From M3007 sp046316495 (GTDB lineage: Bacteria; Bacteroidota; Bacteroidia; Chitinophagales; Saprospiraceae), in NCBI GenBank assembly GCA_046316495.1, contig JBKDAM010000016.1, positions 1 through 64,000 of the forward strand: a stretch of 64,000 nt of DNA, in the 5' to 3' direction. Positions 17,023 to 26,392 of this stretch are shown in pieces. Positions within the stretch are counted from its first letter, which is position 1; each line of letters opens with the position of its first letter. The notes beneath the pieces were generated by a model. It made no database searches and was not told where the DNA came from. It was given only the letters and a program-made list of their open reading frames with translations. The position numbers and the translations under genes were made by a program.

Positions 17023-18960
17023 ATGTCTATCAAAACCAGTCCGGCATTAAACAGCAAAGCTCCGTCCGGTCCCATTTCGGATAAATGGAGCCACTACAAA
17101 AGCACTGTTCCGTTGGTTTCACCCAACAACAAACGCCGCATCGACGTCATCATCGTTGGTTCTGGCCTTGCAGGAGCCTCTGCAGCTGCCTCTCTTGGCG
17201 AGTTGGGTTACAATGTTAAAGTTTTTACCTTCCACGATAGCCCACGGCGCGCTCACTCCATCGCTGCTCAGGGTGGTATCAACGCGGCTAAAAATTACCG
17301 CAACGACGGCGACTCCGTTTACCGCTTGTTTTACGATACGATTAAAGGAGGCGATTACCGGGCACGGGAAGCCAACGTGCACCGCCTCGCTGAAGTTTCT
17401 GGCAATATCATAGACCAATGCGTCGCACAAGGCGTCCCTTTCGCCCGCGAATACGGTGGTCTGCTCGATAATCGCTCTTTCGGGGGCACACAGGTTAGCC
17501 GTACGTTCTATGCCCGCGGTCAAACCGGTCAGCAGTTGCTCATCGGTGCCTATCAGGCACTTAGTCGCCAAGTTTCCTTGGGCGCTGTAAAATTGTACAA
17601 CCGCCACGAAATGCTGGATGTAGTCGTGGTAGACGGACAGTGCCGGGGTATCATTGCTCGGAACCTGCTTACCGGTGAATTGGAACGCCACGCCGCTCAC
17701 GCCGTAGTCCTCGCCACCGGTGGATATGGAAACGTATTCTACCTCAGTACCAATGCCATGATGTGCAATGTGACTGCCGCTTGGCGCGCACACCGCAGAG
17801 GGGCATTCTTTGGCAATCCTTGCTACACCCAAATTCACCCAACCTGTATCCCAGTTTCAGGTGACTATCAGTCTAAATTAACGCTGATGTCAGAATCCCT
17901 CCGGAACGACGGACGCTGCTGGGTACCTAAGAATGCTGCAGATGTAAAAAAGAATCCGAACGATATCCCAGAAGCAGACCGCGACTACTACTTGGAGCGC
18001 CGCTATCCGGCTTTTGGCAACCTCGTTCCACGTGATATTGCCAGCCGCGCCGCTAAAATGGTGTGCGACGAGGGCCGCGGAGTAGGTTCAACCGGACTTG
18101 CTGTGTACTTGGACTTCGCAGATGCCATCAAAAGGGATGGTCATGCCGCCATTTCCGCCCGCTACGGCAACTTGTTTGAAATGTACGAAAAAATCACCGG
18201 CGAAGATCCCTACAAAATGCCTATGCGCATTTATCCCGCAGTACACTATACCATGGGAGGTCTTTGGGTAGATTATGAGTTGATGACCACCGTTCCTGGC
18301 CTCTACGCCACTGGTGAATCCAACTTTAGCGACCACGGCGCTAACCGCTTGGGCGCTTCCGCGCTCATGCAAGGCTTGGCTGATGGCTACTTCGTATTGC
18401 CCTACACCATCGGATCTTACCTGAGCAACGAAATTCGGACGGGCGCGATTTCTACCAACCTGCCAGAATTTGAAAAAGCTGAAAAAGAAGTACGCGACCG
18501 TATTGAGCGCCTCAAAGCGATCAAAGGCAAGAACAGTGTGGAAAGCTACCACCGCCGCCTTGGAAAAATCATGTGGGACAAATGTGGTATGGCCCGTACA
18601 GAAGCAGGGTTGAAGGAAGCCATCCAAGAAATTCAAGCCTTGCGCGCTGATTTCTGGAAAGATGTGTTCGTCCCTGGTTCTGACGCTGAATACAACCCAG
18701 AACTGGAAAAAGCCCTTCGGGTAGCCGATTTCCTCGAATTGGGTGAACTCATGTGCGAAGACGCCCTACATCGAAACGAGTCTTGTGGCGGTCACTTCCG
18801 TGAAGAATACCAGACTCCAGAAGGAGAGGCCCTGCGCGATGATGACAACTTCATGTACGTAGCAGCCTGGGAGTGGAAAGGCGAAGGACAAAAACAAGAG
18901 CTCCACAAAGAATCGCTGGATTATGAAGTGGTAAAAGTGTCCCAACGTTCGTACAAATAA
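17023..18960 (+). CDS. sdhA: Succinate dehydrogenase/fumarate reductase flavoprotein subunit
   Basis: A 645-residue FAD enzyme. The dinucleotide-binding motif GSGLAGASAAASLGELG opens the protein; the covalent-FAD histidine lies in RRAHSIAAQGG; the substrate site includes HPTC, the HYTMGG block and GANRLGASAL. It oxidises succinate to fumarate (or the reverse) at the cytoplasmic face of complex II. The length and order cytochrome b - flavoprotein - iron-sulfur protein are normal for Bacteroidota. 46 bp after sdhC and 58 bp before sdhB. Direction in vivo cannot be decided from sequence. Confidence 0.97.
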   Translation: MSIKTSPALNSKAPSGPISDKWSHYKSTVPLVSPNNKRRIDVIIVGSGLAGASAAASLGELGYNVKVFTFHDSPRRAHSIAAQGGINAAKNYRNDGDSVYRLFYDTIKGGDYRAREANVHRLAEVSGNIIDQCVAQGVPFAREYGGLLDNRSFGGTQVSRTFYARGQTGQQLLIGAYQALSRQVSLGAVKLYNRHEMLDVVVVDGQCRGIIARNLLTGELERHAAHAVVLATGGYGNVFYLSTNAMMCNVTAAWRAHRRGAFFGNPCYTQIHPTCIPVSGDYQSKLTLMSESLRNDGRCWVPKNAADVKKNPNDIPEADRDYYLERRYPAFGNLVPRDIASRAAKMVCDEGRGVGSTGLAVYLDFADAIKRDGHAAISARYGNLFEMYEKITGEDPYKMPMRIYPAVHYTMGGLWVDYELMTTVPGLYATGESNFSDHGANRLGASALMQGLADGYFVLPYTIGSYLSNEIRTGAISTNLPEFEKAEKEVRDRIERLKAIKGKNSVESYHRRLGKIMWDKCGMARTEAGLKEAIQEIQALRADFWKDVFVPGSDAEYNPELEKALRVADFLELGELMCEDALHRNESCGGHFREEYQTPEGEALRDDDNFMYVAAWEWKGEGQKQELHKESLDYEVVKVSQRSYK

Positions 18961-19018
18961 CTCTTCTGTCTCAACAACAATCACTCGATCATCAGCATCG
19001 CTCAATCTATAGCAGATT

Positions 19019-19771
19019 ATGAAACTGAATCTAAAAATCTGGCGCCAGGGCGGCAACTATAAAAATGGGCAGTTTGTACAATACGAACTCCCAAACGTCA
19101 ACCCACACATGTCCTTCCTCGAAATGCTCGATGTACTCAATGAGCAACTCGTTAGCAAAAGGGAAGAGCCCGTCGCATTCGAACACGACTGCCGGGAGGG
19201 TATCTGTGGCACCTGCTCTATGGTCATCGACGGCCGTCCACACGGCCCGATGAAAGGCACCACTACTTGCCAGCTACACATGCGCCACTATAACGACGGA
19301 GATACCATTGTAATCGAGCCGTTCCGCGCAAAAGCATTCCCTGTCATTAAAGACTTGGTGGTAGACCGCTCTGCCTTCGACCGGATTATACAATCTGGAG
19401 GATATGTAAGCGTAAATACTGGACAAGCACAGGACGCTAACTCTATTCCGGTAGAAAAAGACCAGGCTGGCCGTTCTTTCGACGCGGCTGCTTGCATCGG
19501 TTGCGGTGCCTGCGTTGCAGCTTGCCCCAACGCCTCTGCTATGCTCTTCACTTCCGCAAAGGTCAGCCACCTGGCCCTGCTTCCACAAGGACAGGTAGAA
19601 CGCAAGCGCCGGGTACTTAAAATGGTCGCCCAAATGGATAAGGAAGGCTTCGGTCAATGTTCAAATGTGAAAGCCTGCGAGGCAGAATGCCCGAAGGAAA
19701 TTTCAGTTTCCAACATTGCACGGATGAACCGCGAGTACGCAAGTGCCGCATTCACCAACGAATCCAACTAA
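19019..19771 (+). CDS. sdhB: Succinate dehydrogenase/fumarate reductase iron-sulfur subunit
   Basis: A 250-residue protein with three iron-sulfur centres: a [2Fe-2S] plant-type site (DCREGICGTCSM plus a later Cys in TTCQLHM), a ferredoxin-like site CIGCGACVAACPN, and CSNVKACEAECPK. These relay electrons from FAD to the membrane cytochrome. It is the last gene of the operon and is followed by a strong terminator shared with the convergent era gene. Confidence 0.96.
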   Translation: MKLNLKIWRQGGNYKNGQFVQYELPNVNPHMSFLEMLDVLNEQLVSKREEPVAFEHDCREGICGTCSMVIDGRPHGPMKGTTTCQLHMRHYNDGDTIVIEPFRAKAFPVIKDLVVDRSAFDRIIQSGGYVSVNTGQAQDANSIPVEKDQAGRSFDAAACIGCGACVAACPNASAMLFTSAKVSHLALLPQGQVERKRRVLKMVAQMDKEGFGQCSNVKACEAECPKEISVSNIARMNREYASAAFTNESN

Positions 19772-19787
19772 AACTGGGTTCTATCTT

Positions 19788-19830
19788 ATAAAAAAACGGC
19801 GGCCCCTGTTGCAGGAGCTGCCGTTTTTTA
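19788..19830. terminator. Bidirectional terminator between sdhB and era
   Basis: Stem AAAAACGGC/GCCGTTTTT extended by further pairs down to a 3-nt loop (CTG-TTG-CAG), with A and T runs on both sides, so it can end transcription in both directions. Confidence 0.88.
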
Positions 19831-19850
19831 TTATTTTATACTCCAAAATC

Positions 19851-20738
19851 TTAATAACCAAACCGCTGCAAGGTAGCATCATTATCCCGCCAGTTTTCCC
19901 GCACCTTCACCGTCGTTTCCAAATACACCTTGCACTGAAGAAATGTCTCCAGATCGGCACGGGCCTTTTCCCCTAACTTCTTAATGGCCGATCCGCCCTT
20001 CCCAATCAGGATAGGCTTTTGACTTTCCCTCATGACATAGATCACGGCTAGAATTCGAGCAAGAGGCTCCCCGGCTTTGGTTTGCGTCTCCTTGAACGAC
20101 TCGATTCCAACCTCACAGGAGTACGGAATCTCATCATCATACAAGTGAAAAATCTTTTCCCGAATGATTTCGCTCGCAAAAAAACGCTCCGGACGATCCG
20201 TCAACTGATCCGCCGGGTAAAACGGATCTCCCTCTGGTAAAAAGGCCAGAATCTTCGTTAATAACTCAGCTGTACCCTCCCCTTTCAAGGCAGAAATAGC
20301 CATGGTATCCGTAAACGTCACTCGATTGCGCCACCAATTGCCTGCATCCACAATCCGCTGAGGATCCACCAGATCCGTCTTATTCAACACCAACAACAAG
20401 GGACATTCCACCTTTTTCAACACCTCAATCACCGGATTTTCTGGATCCAGCTCATCCGTCATATCTGCTACAAACAGCATCAGATCGGCATCCTCAACGG
20501 TGCCCTCTACAAACCGGTTCATCGTCTCATGCATCCGGTACGAAGGTTTTTTGACATAACCAGGGGTGTCAGAGAAAACGATTTGAAAATCTTCTCCGGT
20601 CAAAATACCAATCAACCGATGCCGGGTAGTCTGGGGTTTGTGGCTAATAATGCTCATTCGCTCCCCCACCAAGGCATTCATAAGGGTTGATTTCCCAACG
20701 TTGGGCTTTCCTATAATGTTGACAAATCCTGATTTCAT
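19851..20738 (-). CDS. era: GTPase Era
   Basis: A 295-residue GTPase with G1 GKPNVGKS, G3 DTPGY, G4 NKTDL, and a C-terminal KH domain (LIGKGGSAIKKLGEKARADL). Era binds the 3' end of 16S rRNA and helps mature the 30S subunit. The gene starts directly after the stop of the upstream TPR protein gene with no spacer, so the two are translated from one message. Length is standard. Confidence 0.97.
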   Translation of the reverse strand: MKSGFVNIIGKPNVGKSTLMNALVGERMSIISHKPQTTRHRLIGILTGEDFQIVFSDTPGYVKKPSYRMHETMNRFVEGTVEDADLMLFVADMTDELDPENPVIEVLKKVECPLLLVLNKTDLVDPQRIVDAGNWWRNRVTFTDTMAISALKGEGTAELLTKILAFLPEGDPFYPADQLTDRPERFFASEIIREKIFHLYDDEIPYSCEVGIESFKETQTKAGEPLARILAVIYVMRESQKPILIGKGGSAIKKLGEKARADLETFLQCKVYLETTVKVRENWRDNDATLQRFGY

Positions 20739-22739
20739 TTAGTTTTTTCCTTTCTTTTGTAAAATTTCTGGGTCCAGCGCTTGGGCCTTCTCATACATCT
20801 CCTGTGAACGTTGTATATCCCCGCCCATCCGATAGGCGGTTCCTAAATCAAATAAATTACTAGCATTGGATGGATCCAACTCCACCGCCTTTGAAAACCA
20901 CTTGATCGCCTCTTGATGGTTTTGGGCTACCCCATTTGCTACTCCAAGCAGGCGAGCTGTTTCAATTTCCGTCGGATCGTTTTGCCAAGCCTGTTGCAAG
21001 TATTTTTGAGCATTTGCCAAATCGCCTTTTTTCTCCCCATAATACTTACCCGTCTCCCGAAGTGCCATCGCCAAGCTTTGCTTCAATTTTGCATTCTGAG
21101 GCTGCTTTTGAAGCGCAAACTGGTAGTCCGCCACGCTTTGCTCATAATTTCCCAACAATAGATGACAGCCTCCACGGGTAATGTAGGCATCCGCGTAATC
21201 CTTAAAAATATCAATAGCCTTATCCAGGTGCGGTAAAGCTTGCTGACAATACGCTTTTCGCTGTACTTCATCCGTTTCAACCCTCGCTTTATCAAACAAA
21301 ATACCCCCACAAGCATTCCGGATTTTAGCGCTGTTTACGGAAGTCTTAACATCCGTAAAAAACAGCCGCTCATTGCTCTCCCAAGCTGGAACCCGCATGA
21401 AGGTTTTTAGGGCATATCCAGCACCCAATAATCCACTCAATCCAAGGGTCATCGCCAAGGCGCCCGTGTTCCATCCGCCCTTCCGCTGCATGAGGCCCAC
21501 CAAGCCCGCAGCTACTACTAATACAAAACCAACTGAAGGCATAAACACAAAACGTTCGCCCATGTGCGTACCCACCGGAAAAACCAGGTTGGAAACAATA
21601 CTCAAGGTTAAAAGATAGTAAAAAATCCCGAAACTAATTATCCGCTGCTGGTGCCGCTGACGGAACGCATAGTACGCTATTCCAATGTACAACAACAGGC
21701 TTAACCATACCGCTGGATCCGAAAAATGTTGAATCGGAATCTGATTGGGATAATAGTCGTGCGTCAATGGATGCGGAAAAAACAACAACCAAACATATTT
21801 GCCTAACGTAAAGAAAATGGTTGCGAGCTTTTCCCCAAAACTGTAAAAAGCCCAGCCACTTCCCGTCCATTTCACGTATGGATTGTTCATAAGTTCCAAG
21901 GGCGCTCCACCGAATTTCCAATTCAAAATGCTTCCGCGGATTATGAAAAAGACAATAAATCCAAGCACGAGTGGAAGCATTAAAGGTAATATCCTACTCC
22001 ATTCTGCCCTCCGAAAATACCAGAGCGCTAATGGAATCACCGCCAGAAAGGTTACCGCATTTTCCTTGGACATACAGGCAAGAAAAAACACCAATGCGCC
22101 CAACCAAGCCCAACTGGATCTACCCGTATCAAAGGCCTTTAAGGTAAGCCATAGCGTACCCATACTCCCCATCAGGGTCACAATTTCATCACTACCCTTA
22201 ATGTTAGCCACCACTTCTGTATGAATAGGGTGCACAACAAACAAGAGGGCAGCGATCCAAGAAATCAGTGCCGCTGCTGACTCCCCCAACTCCGTCTCCA
22301 GCAAATACCGGAACGTATGGTACACTACCAAACAGGTAGCCGCGAAGAGCATAACGGTGAACAAGTGAAAAACAAAGGGATCCGCGCCCACCATCTCATA
22401 CAAAATGGCAAATAAAACCAAGGTAAAGGGTCGATAACGCCCTCCAGAAACCAATAAATCCTTTCCTTCTACCTTGAAAAAGCCAAAGAAAGTGTCTTTG
22501 GTCAAAATTCCTTTGATCCCGGAAAGCCCCTGCTGTGTAAACTGATTGTCCGTGATAACAATGGCGTCGTCTTGAACAAACTGATGACCTAGCGAACCGG
22601 AATACATAAAAATCGCTAATGAAAAAATCAATAGCGTCTGCAGGCGATAGTTGGTAAAAAACGCAGGCAATGCGAGGTTAGGAAGCACATCGGCAAGGTT
22701 GCTTCCTTTTTGTTCTTTTTTTGATGCGGATTTGCTCAT
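20739..22739 (-). CDS. Multi-pass membrane protein with C-terminal TPR repeats (TMTC/O-mannosyltransferase-like)
   Basis: A 666-residue protein from the ATG at 22739; upstream in-frame codons lack a plausible function. Residues about 30-440 hold about ten membrane helices with conserved loops (FVQDDAIVITDN, HPIHTEVVANIKGSDE, HPLTHDYYPNQIP), the pattern of TMTC/PMT-like glycosyltransferase-fold proteins. An acidic DD pair sits in the first loop, where GT-C enzymes keep their catalytic Asp. Residues about 500-660 are TPR units (YADAYITRGGCHLLLGNYEQS, ASNLFDLGTAYRMGGDIQRS). It could transfer sugars to exported proteins, but this is inference from the fold. Directly coupled to era. Confidence 0.8.
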   Translation of the reverse strand: MSKSASKKEQKGSNLADVLPNLALPAFFTNYRLQTLLIFSLAIFMYSGSLGHQFVQDDAIVITDNQFTQQGLSGIKGILTKDTFFGFFKVEGKDLLVSGGRYRPFTLVLFAILYEMVGADPFVFHLFTVMLFAATCLVVYHTFRYLLETELGESAAALISWIAALLFVVHPIHTEVVANIKGSDEIVTLMGSMGTLWLTLKAFDTGRSSWAWLGALVFFLACMSKENAVTFLAVIPLALWYFRRAEWSRILPLMLPLVLGFIVFFIIRGSILNWKFGGAPLELMNNPYVKWTGSGWAFYSFGEKLATIFFTLGKYVWLLFFPHPLTHDYYPNQIPIQHFSDPAVWLSLLLYIGIAYYAFRQRHQQRIISFGIFYYLLTLSIVSNLVFPVGTHMGERFVFMPSVGFVLVVAAGLVGLMQRKGGWNTGALAMTLGLSGLLGAGYALKTFMRVPAWESNERLFFTDVKTSVNSAKIRNACGGILFDKARVETDEVQRKAYCQQALPHLDKAIDIFKDYADAYITRGGCHLLLGNYEQSVADYQFALQKQPQNAKLKQSLAMALRETGKYYGEKKGDLANAQKYLQQAWQNDPTEIETARLLGVANGVAQNHQEAIKWFSKAVELDPSNASNLFDLGTAYRMGGDIQRSQEMYEKAQALDPEILQKKGKN

Positions 22740-22944
22740 ATAACGAGGCAGGTAATTTACGCTGCAAGGTACGAAATGGATTAGAATTGAAGGTGTTCGT
22801 TCCAAAGAGAAGCAGCTGGGTGCATTTGCTTTTTTATTCTCCTGGCCTCACCAGCACCCGGTTTCTGACTGGCCTTGCAGTTTTACCCAAAATCCCCTAC
22901 ATTGCACGAAAACCAACATTTTTGCATCCAAACCAACCTTCGAT

Positions 22945-23556
22945 ATGCCTAAACCTTTTTATCTAATCGGTCTTTTTGTAGGGGTGCTCCTGCTTCTAAC
23001 CCATACCATTCAAGCAGATTCTTTTCGAAAAACAGGATCTAACCCGCCCGTTTGCGACTCCTTATTTTTAAGCAACGGGAAGGTTATTGCGGTTAAAAAC
23101 CTGGAAATCACCTCTAAAGACTTGTCGTTCTCTTATTGCAATGACACAACCGACCAACGCCACCGAGCCCCGCTCCAACAAATTCAAAAAATAAAAAAAG
23201 CCGATGGTAGTTGGTTGAACGGCCACTACCAACCAGCCCTGACGGCAGAAGCAGGGGAATCTACCAAAGAGCGTGACCCACTTTCAACCCAAGTGAACAG
23301 GCTGTTTTTACTGAGCCTGGTTGGCCTTTTCTTATTGCCCTTTTTCGCGCAGATAATGATTTTCAGGCAAGCCCGAAAACTTCGAAAACAACTCCATGCT
23401 TCTCCTGCCCACGCAATTATACGCCGCAAGCTCAACCTATTGATTGCATTAAATGTCCTCACACTGCTCCTCTGGATCTACTTGGTTATATTGTTAATAC
23501 CATTTTTTCAAGTGCTTTGGTGGTTTGTAACAGCCATTATCCACGACTCCTTCTAA
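22945..23556 (+). CDS. Small membrane protein, paralogue 1 of 3
   Basis: A 203-residue protein: signal sequence (to about IQADS), then a domain of about 60 residues with CDSLFLSNGK, a YCND motif and APLQQIQKIK, then two C-terminal membrane helices (about 115-140 and 165-195). The soluble part resembles the widespread Bacteroidota unit CDxIxxKNGxxIxAK...KYKKCD, often attached to membrane helices. It is the first of three tandem copies. The soluble domain is predicted to face the periplasm with the helices in the inner membrane. Function unknown. Confidence 0.78.
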   Translation: MPKPFYLIGLFVGVLLLLTHTIQADSFRKTGSNPPVCDSLFLSNGKVIAVKNLEITSKDLSFSYCNDTTDQRHRAPLQQIQKIKKADGSWLNGHYQPALTAEAGESTKERDPLSTQVNRLFLLSLVGLFLLPFFAQIMIFRQARKLRKQLHASPAHAIIRRKLNLLIALNVLTLLLWIYLVILLIPFFQVLWWFVTAIIHDSF

Positions 23557-23577
23557 TTTTTTCCAAAAAACTACCTT

Positions 23578-24162
23578 ATGCGACTCAAAATCCAACTCTT
23601 ACTAGTATTGCTCTCCCTTGGTCTCCAACAAGCAAAGGCAGATCGCTTGCGCCCAAATACTCCAATCACTGAACAAGACTGTGATACGCTTTGGCTAACC
23701 AACGGAAAACCAGTTGCCGTTAATAACATTCAAGTAACCGAAACCGAGGTCCTATTTGCCTACTGCGATGACCCCACCAATTCCATCCGCCGGGCTCCTA
23801 TTCAGCAAGTTAAGGCAATAAAAACCGCCAAAGGCGAACGACTGTACCTACACCCAAGCGAAAAACCGCGCTCCGACCAAGAACAGAGGGCATGGGAAAC
23901 GTACGTGGAACAAAAAAAGCGCATTCGAAAATGGTACTGGTTTTCACTGTTAGGCATCACCTTCGCTCCAATCATCATTCAAGTGATCCTATTGAGCCAA
24001 GCAATTTCCATGAAAAAAAAGCTGGAAAATAATGAGTATAAGGGGCAGTTAACTCGAAAAATCAATGGGGTCATTGCATTAAATATCCTCAGTCTGTTAA
24101 TTGTCCTGCTGGTTACCGTGATTTTTGCTTGGGGGCTTTACCTTTTTACTACCTGGGGCTAA
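23578..24162 (+). CDS. Small membrane protein, paralogue 2 of 3
   Basis: A 194-residue protein with the same build as its neighbours: signal sequence, DCDTLWLTNGK, AYCDDP, APIQQVKAIK, then two hydrophobic helices (around WFSLLGITFAPIIIQVILL and IALNILSLLIVLLVTVIFA) separated by a basic loop rich in Lys. It starts 21 bp after paralogue 1, so both are in one transcript. The CD..L..NGK and QQ.KA.K positions are the conserved core of the trio; the segment just before the first helix varies. Function unknown. Confidence 0.78.
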   Translation: MRLKIQLLLVLLSLGLQQAKADRLRPNTPITEQDCDTLWLTNGKPVAVNNIQVTETEVLFAYCDDPTNSIRRAPIQQVKAIKTAKGERLYLHPSEKPRSDQEQRAWETYVEQKKRIRKWYWFSLLGITFAPIIIQVILLSQAISMKKKLENNEYKGQLTRKINGVIALNILSLLIVLLVTVIFAWGLYLFTTWG

Positions 24163-24189
24163 CTAAATATACTTAAAAAATAGCTGTTT

Positions 24190-24765
24190 ATGAAAATTTT
24201 GACTACCCTTATTGCCTGCATTCTACTATCGAATTGGGTGCAGGGAAGCACATCCAATCGAACTACCCAGCTAGGAGGAGACTGCGACTCTTTGTTATTG
24301 ACCAATGGAAAGTGGATTGCCGTTCGGAACGTACAACGAACCGAAGACCTATTGCTCTTTTCATTTTGCAACGACTCCAGCCAACGGGTTCACCAAATTC
24401 CGATTCAACAGGCTAAGGCTTTCAAAAATAGCCAGGGCGAACGACGCGAACTAGCGCAACTACCTATGAATCTGGAAAAGAGTAATGACTTCAAATTGCA
24501 AAAAACAGCCGCTTTATCCTTCAAAATCCAGAAACTGGCATGGTTGTCTCTACTGGGGATTTTTCCACTTCCCATTTTAACGCAGATGTACGTAATTAGA
24601 AAGGCGAGCGCCTTGAAAAAACAGTTGGAAAATACCCCTGAACACAAAAAGTACAAAAGACAACTCACCGCTATTTCCATAGTAAATTGGGGACTGTTGG
24701 GTATTTGGGTTGCCTTTTGGTCACTAGTACTATTGATCATCCTTGCCTTCACGTTCCCCTTGTAG
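24190..24765 (+). CDS. Small membrane protein, paralogue 3 of 3
   Basis: A 191-residue protein: signal sequence, DCDSLLLTNGK, SFCNDS, IPIQQAKAFK, then the helix pair (AWLSLLGIFPLPILTQMYVI and a final Leu/Ile-rich helix). Gap to paralogue 2 is 27 bp and its stop is 4 bp from that of the convergent protease gene, leaving no room for a terminator. Conservation of the Cys pair in all three copies suggests a disulfide in the periplasm; this is inference. Confidence 0.78.
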   Translation: MKILTTLIACILLSNWVQGSTSNRTTQLGGDCDSLLLTNGKWIAVRNVQRTEDLLLFSFCNDSSQRVHQIPIQQAKAFKNSQGERRELAQLPMNLEKSNDFKLQKTAALSFKIQKLAWLSLLGIFPLPILTQMYVIRKASALKKQLENTPEHKKYKRQLTAISIVNWGLLGIWVAFWSLVLLIILAFTFPL

Positions 24766-24769
24766 CAAC

Positions 24770-26200
24770 CTAACGCTTGCGCAATCGATAGGAATACAAA
24801 TCGTCTTCTCCCTGATAATACCCATCCAACACCAAACTATTGTTCGCAAGCCGAATGGCTTCAATCGCTTCCCCAATATTAGAAACCCGGTTCCCATTCA
24901 CCCGAGAAAGAATAAATCCAGGCTGCATATTCGTATCGTACACCCGACTACCACGGCGCACACTACTTACCGACACTCCTGTAAAGCCCCATTTTTTCTG
25001 TTCCGTAGAGTTGAGGTTGCGCAACTCTATTCCAAGCTCTTCCAATAACTCATCCCCCTTGTACCGAGATAAATTAAAGGAGTTAGCTGCATCTTTTAAC
25101 GTGAGCATTAGCTGCCTGCGCTGGCCCTTCCTCCAGTAATCCAACCGAACATCTTCCCCCGGCCGCAGACGACCCACCAGCTCCTGAAGCTCTGGAGTGG
25201 TCTGTGTAGCAATTCCATTAATGGATAAAATCACATCTCCGACCGATAATCCTGCATCAGCAGCTGCCCCTTGGGCACTTACCCGGTTCACCAGAACCCC
25301 AAATGCATCCGGCAGCCCCAATTCTTCGGCCACCTCATTGCTTACATCTTCAATACCCACACCCAAATACGCTCTCTGCACACTTCCAAATTCCCGCAAA
25401 TCGCGAACCACCTTCTGAACAAGATTAGAGGGAACGGCAAAAGAGTAGCCCTCATAATTACCCGACTGCGTAATAATAGCCGTATTAACCCCGATCAATT
25501 CTCCCAGGGAATTCACCAATGCCCCACCACTATTGCCCGAATTTACTGCAGCGTCGGTTTGAATAAACGATTCAATTGTCCCGCCACCTCCAAGGATATT
25601 GATGTTTCTCCCCTTGGCACTAATAATCCCGGCAGTAACCGTACTGGTCAGATTAAATGGATTGCCAACGGCCAACACCCACTCCCCTACCCGAGTCGAA
25701 TCGCTGTTTCCAAACAACAAAAAAGGAAGCCCCGCTGCGTCTACTTTTAGCAAGGCAATATCGGTGGACGGATCTGACCCGACCAACTCCGCCTTGTATT
25801 CTTTTTTATTGGAAAGGGTTACTTTAATTTCTACCCCTCTTTCCACCACATGGTGGTTCGTCACAATGTATCCATCCGGGGAAACCACCACCCCAGAACC
25901 CGTCGCACCCGAAAAAGAACCCGACCGGAAAAAGCTGCCATTCACCTCTTGAACACTTCGGATATTAACCACGGCCGGAGTAGCTACTTGTGCAGCATCC
26001 GTAAACTGCGTGGGCGCAACCGATCCATACCCCCCACTGCCCCGAGCACTCCAGATTTTGTCTACTAACGAAGTGTACTGCGCCTCCGAAGTAGATCCAG
26101 ACCAGACCACTTGAACTGGTGGAAACAACCATCGGGAAAGCACCAAGGTAAAACCAGCACTTAAAAGCGCTACCGTAATAAGCTGCCGAACATTTCTCAT
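24770..26200 (-). CDS. HtrA/DegQ-type periplasmic serine protease with two PDZ domains
   Basis: A 476-residue protein with an N-terminal membrane anchor or uncleaved signal (residues 5-25). The trypsin-like domain carries the full triad: His117 in NHHVV, Asp147 in STDIALL and Ser224 in GNSGGAL. PDZ1 covers about 280-375 and PDZ2 about 385-470. HtrA/Deg proteases degrade or refold damaged envelope proteins under stress. No extracytoplasmic sigma-factor gene is adjacent. Length and domain order are usual for Bacteroidota DegP/DegQ. Confidence 0.95.
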   Translation of the reverse strand: MRNVRQLITVALLSAGFTLVLSRWLFPPVQVVWSGSTSEAQYTSLVDKIWSARGSGGYGSVAPTQFTDAAQVATPAVVNIRSVQEVNGSFFRSGSFSGATGSGVVVSPDGYIVTNHHVVERGVEIKVTLSNKKEYKAELVGSDPSTDIALLKVDAAGLPFLLFGNSDSTRVGEWVLAVGNPFNLTSTVTAGIISAKGRNINILGGGGTIESFIQTDAAVNSGNSGGALVNSLGELIGVNTAIITQSGNYEGYSFAVPSNLVQKVVRDLREFGSVQRAYLGVGIEDVSNEVAEELGLPDAFGVLVNRVSAQGAAADAGLSVGDVILSINGIATQTTPELQELVGRLRPGEDVRLDYWRKGQRRQLMLTLKDAANSFNLSRYKGDELLEELGIELRNLNSTEQKKWGFTGVSVSSVRRGSRVYDTNMQPGFILSRVNGNRVSNIGEAIEAIRLANNSLVLDGYYQGEDDLYSYRLRKR

Positions 26201-26370
26201 CTTTCCAAGTTGTTTAAAAATAAAAGTACGTAATTGGAACGAAATAGTTGATCAAATAGTACGTAGCAAAGCTGCCCTCCTTTCCTTTAACGCCACGTCT
26301 TACAAACGGTACACTCCCAACCCAACCTGTAGCGGTGTAACCCACCTTCCTTAGTCCAAACTAATTTCCA

Positions 26371-26378
26371 TACCTTTG
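26371..26378 (+). promoter_or_regulatory. -7 promoter box of the endonuclease I gene
   Basis: TACCTTTG is a perfect TAnnTTTG box ending 14 nt before the first ATG, implying a very short leader. It overlaps a GTG that would extend the gene upstream, which rules that GTG out. Confidence 0.7.
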
Positions 26379-26392
26379 TGTTCATTAGAACG

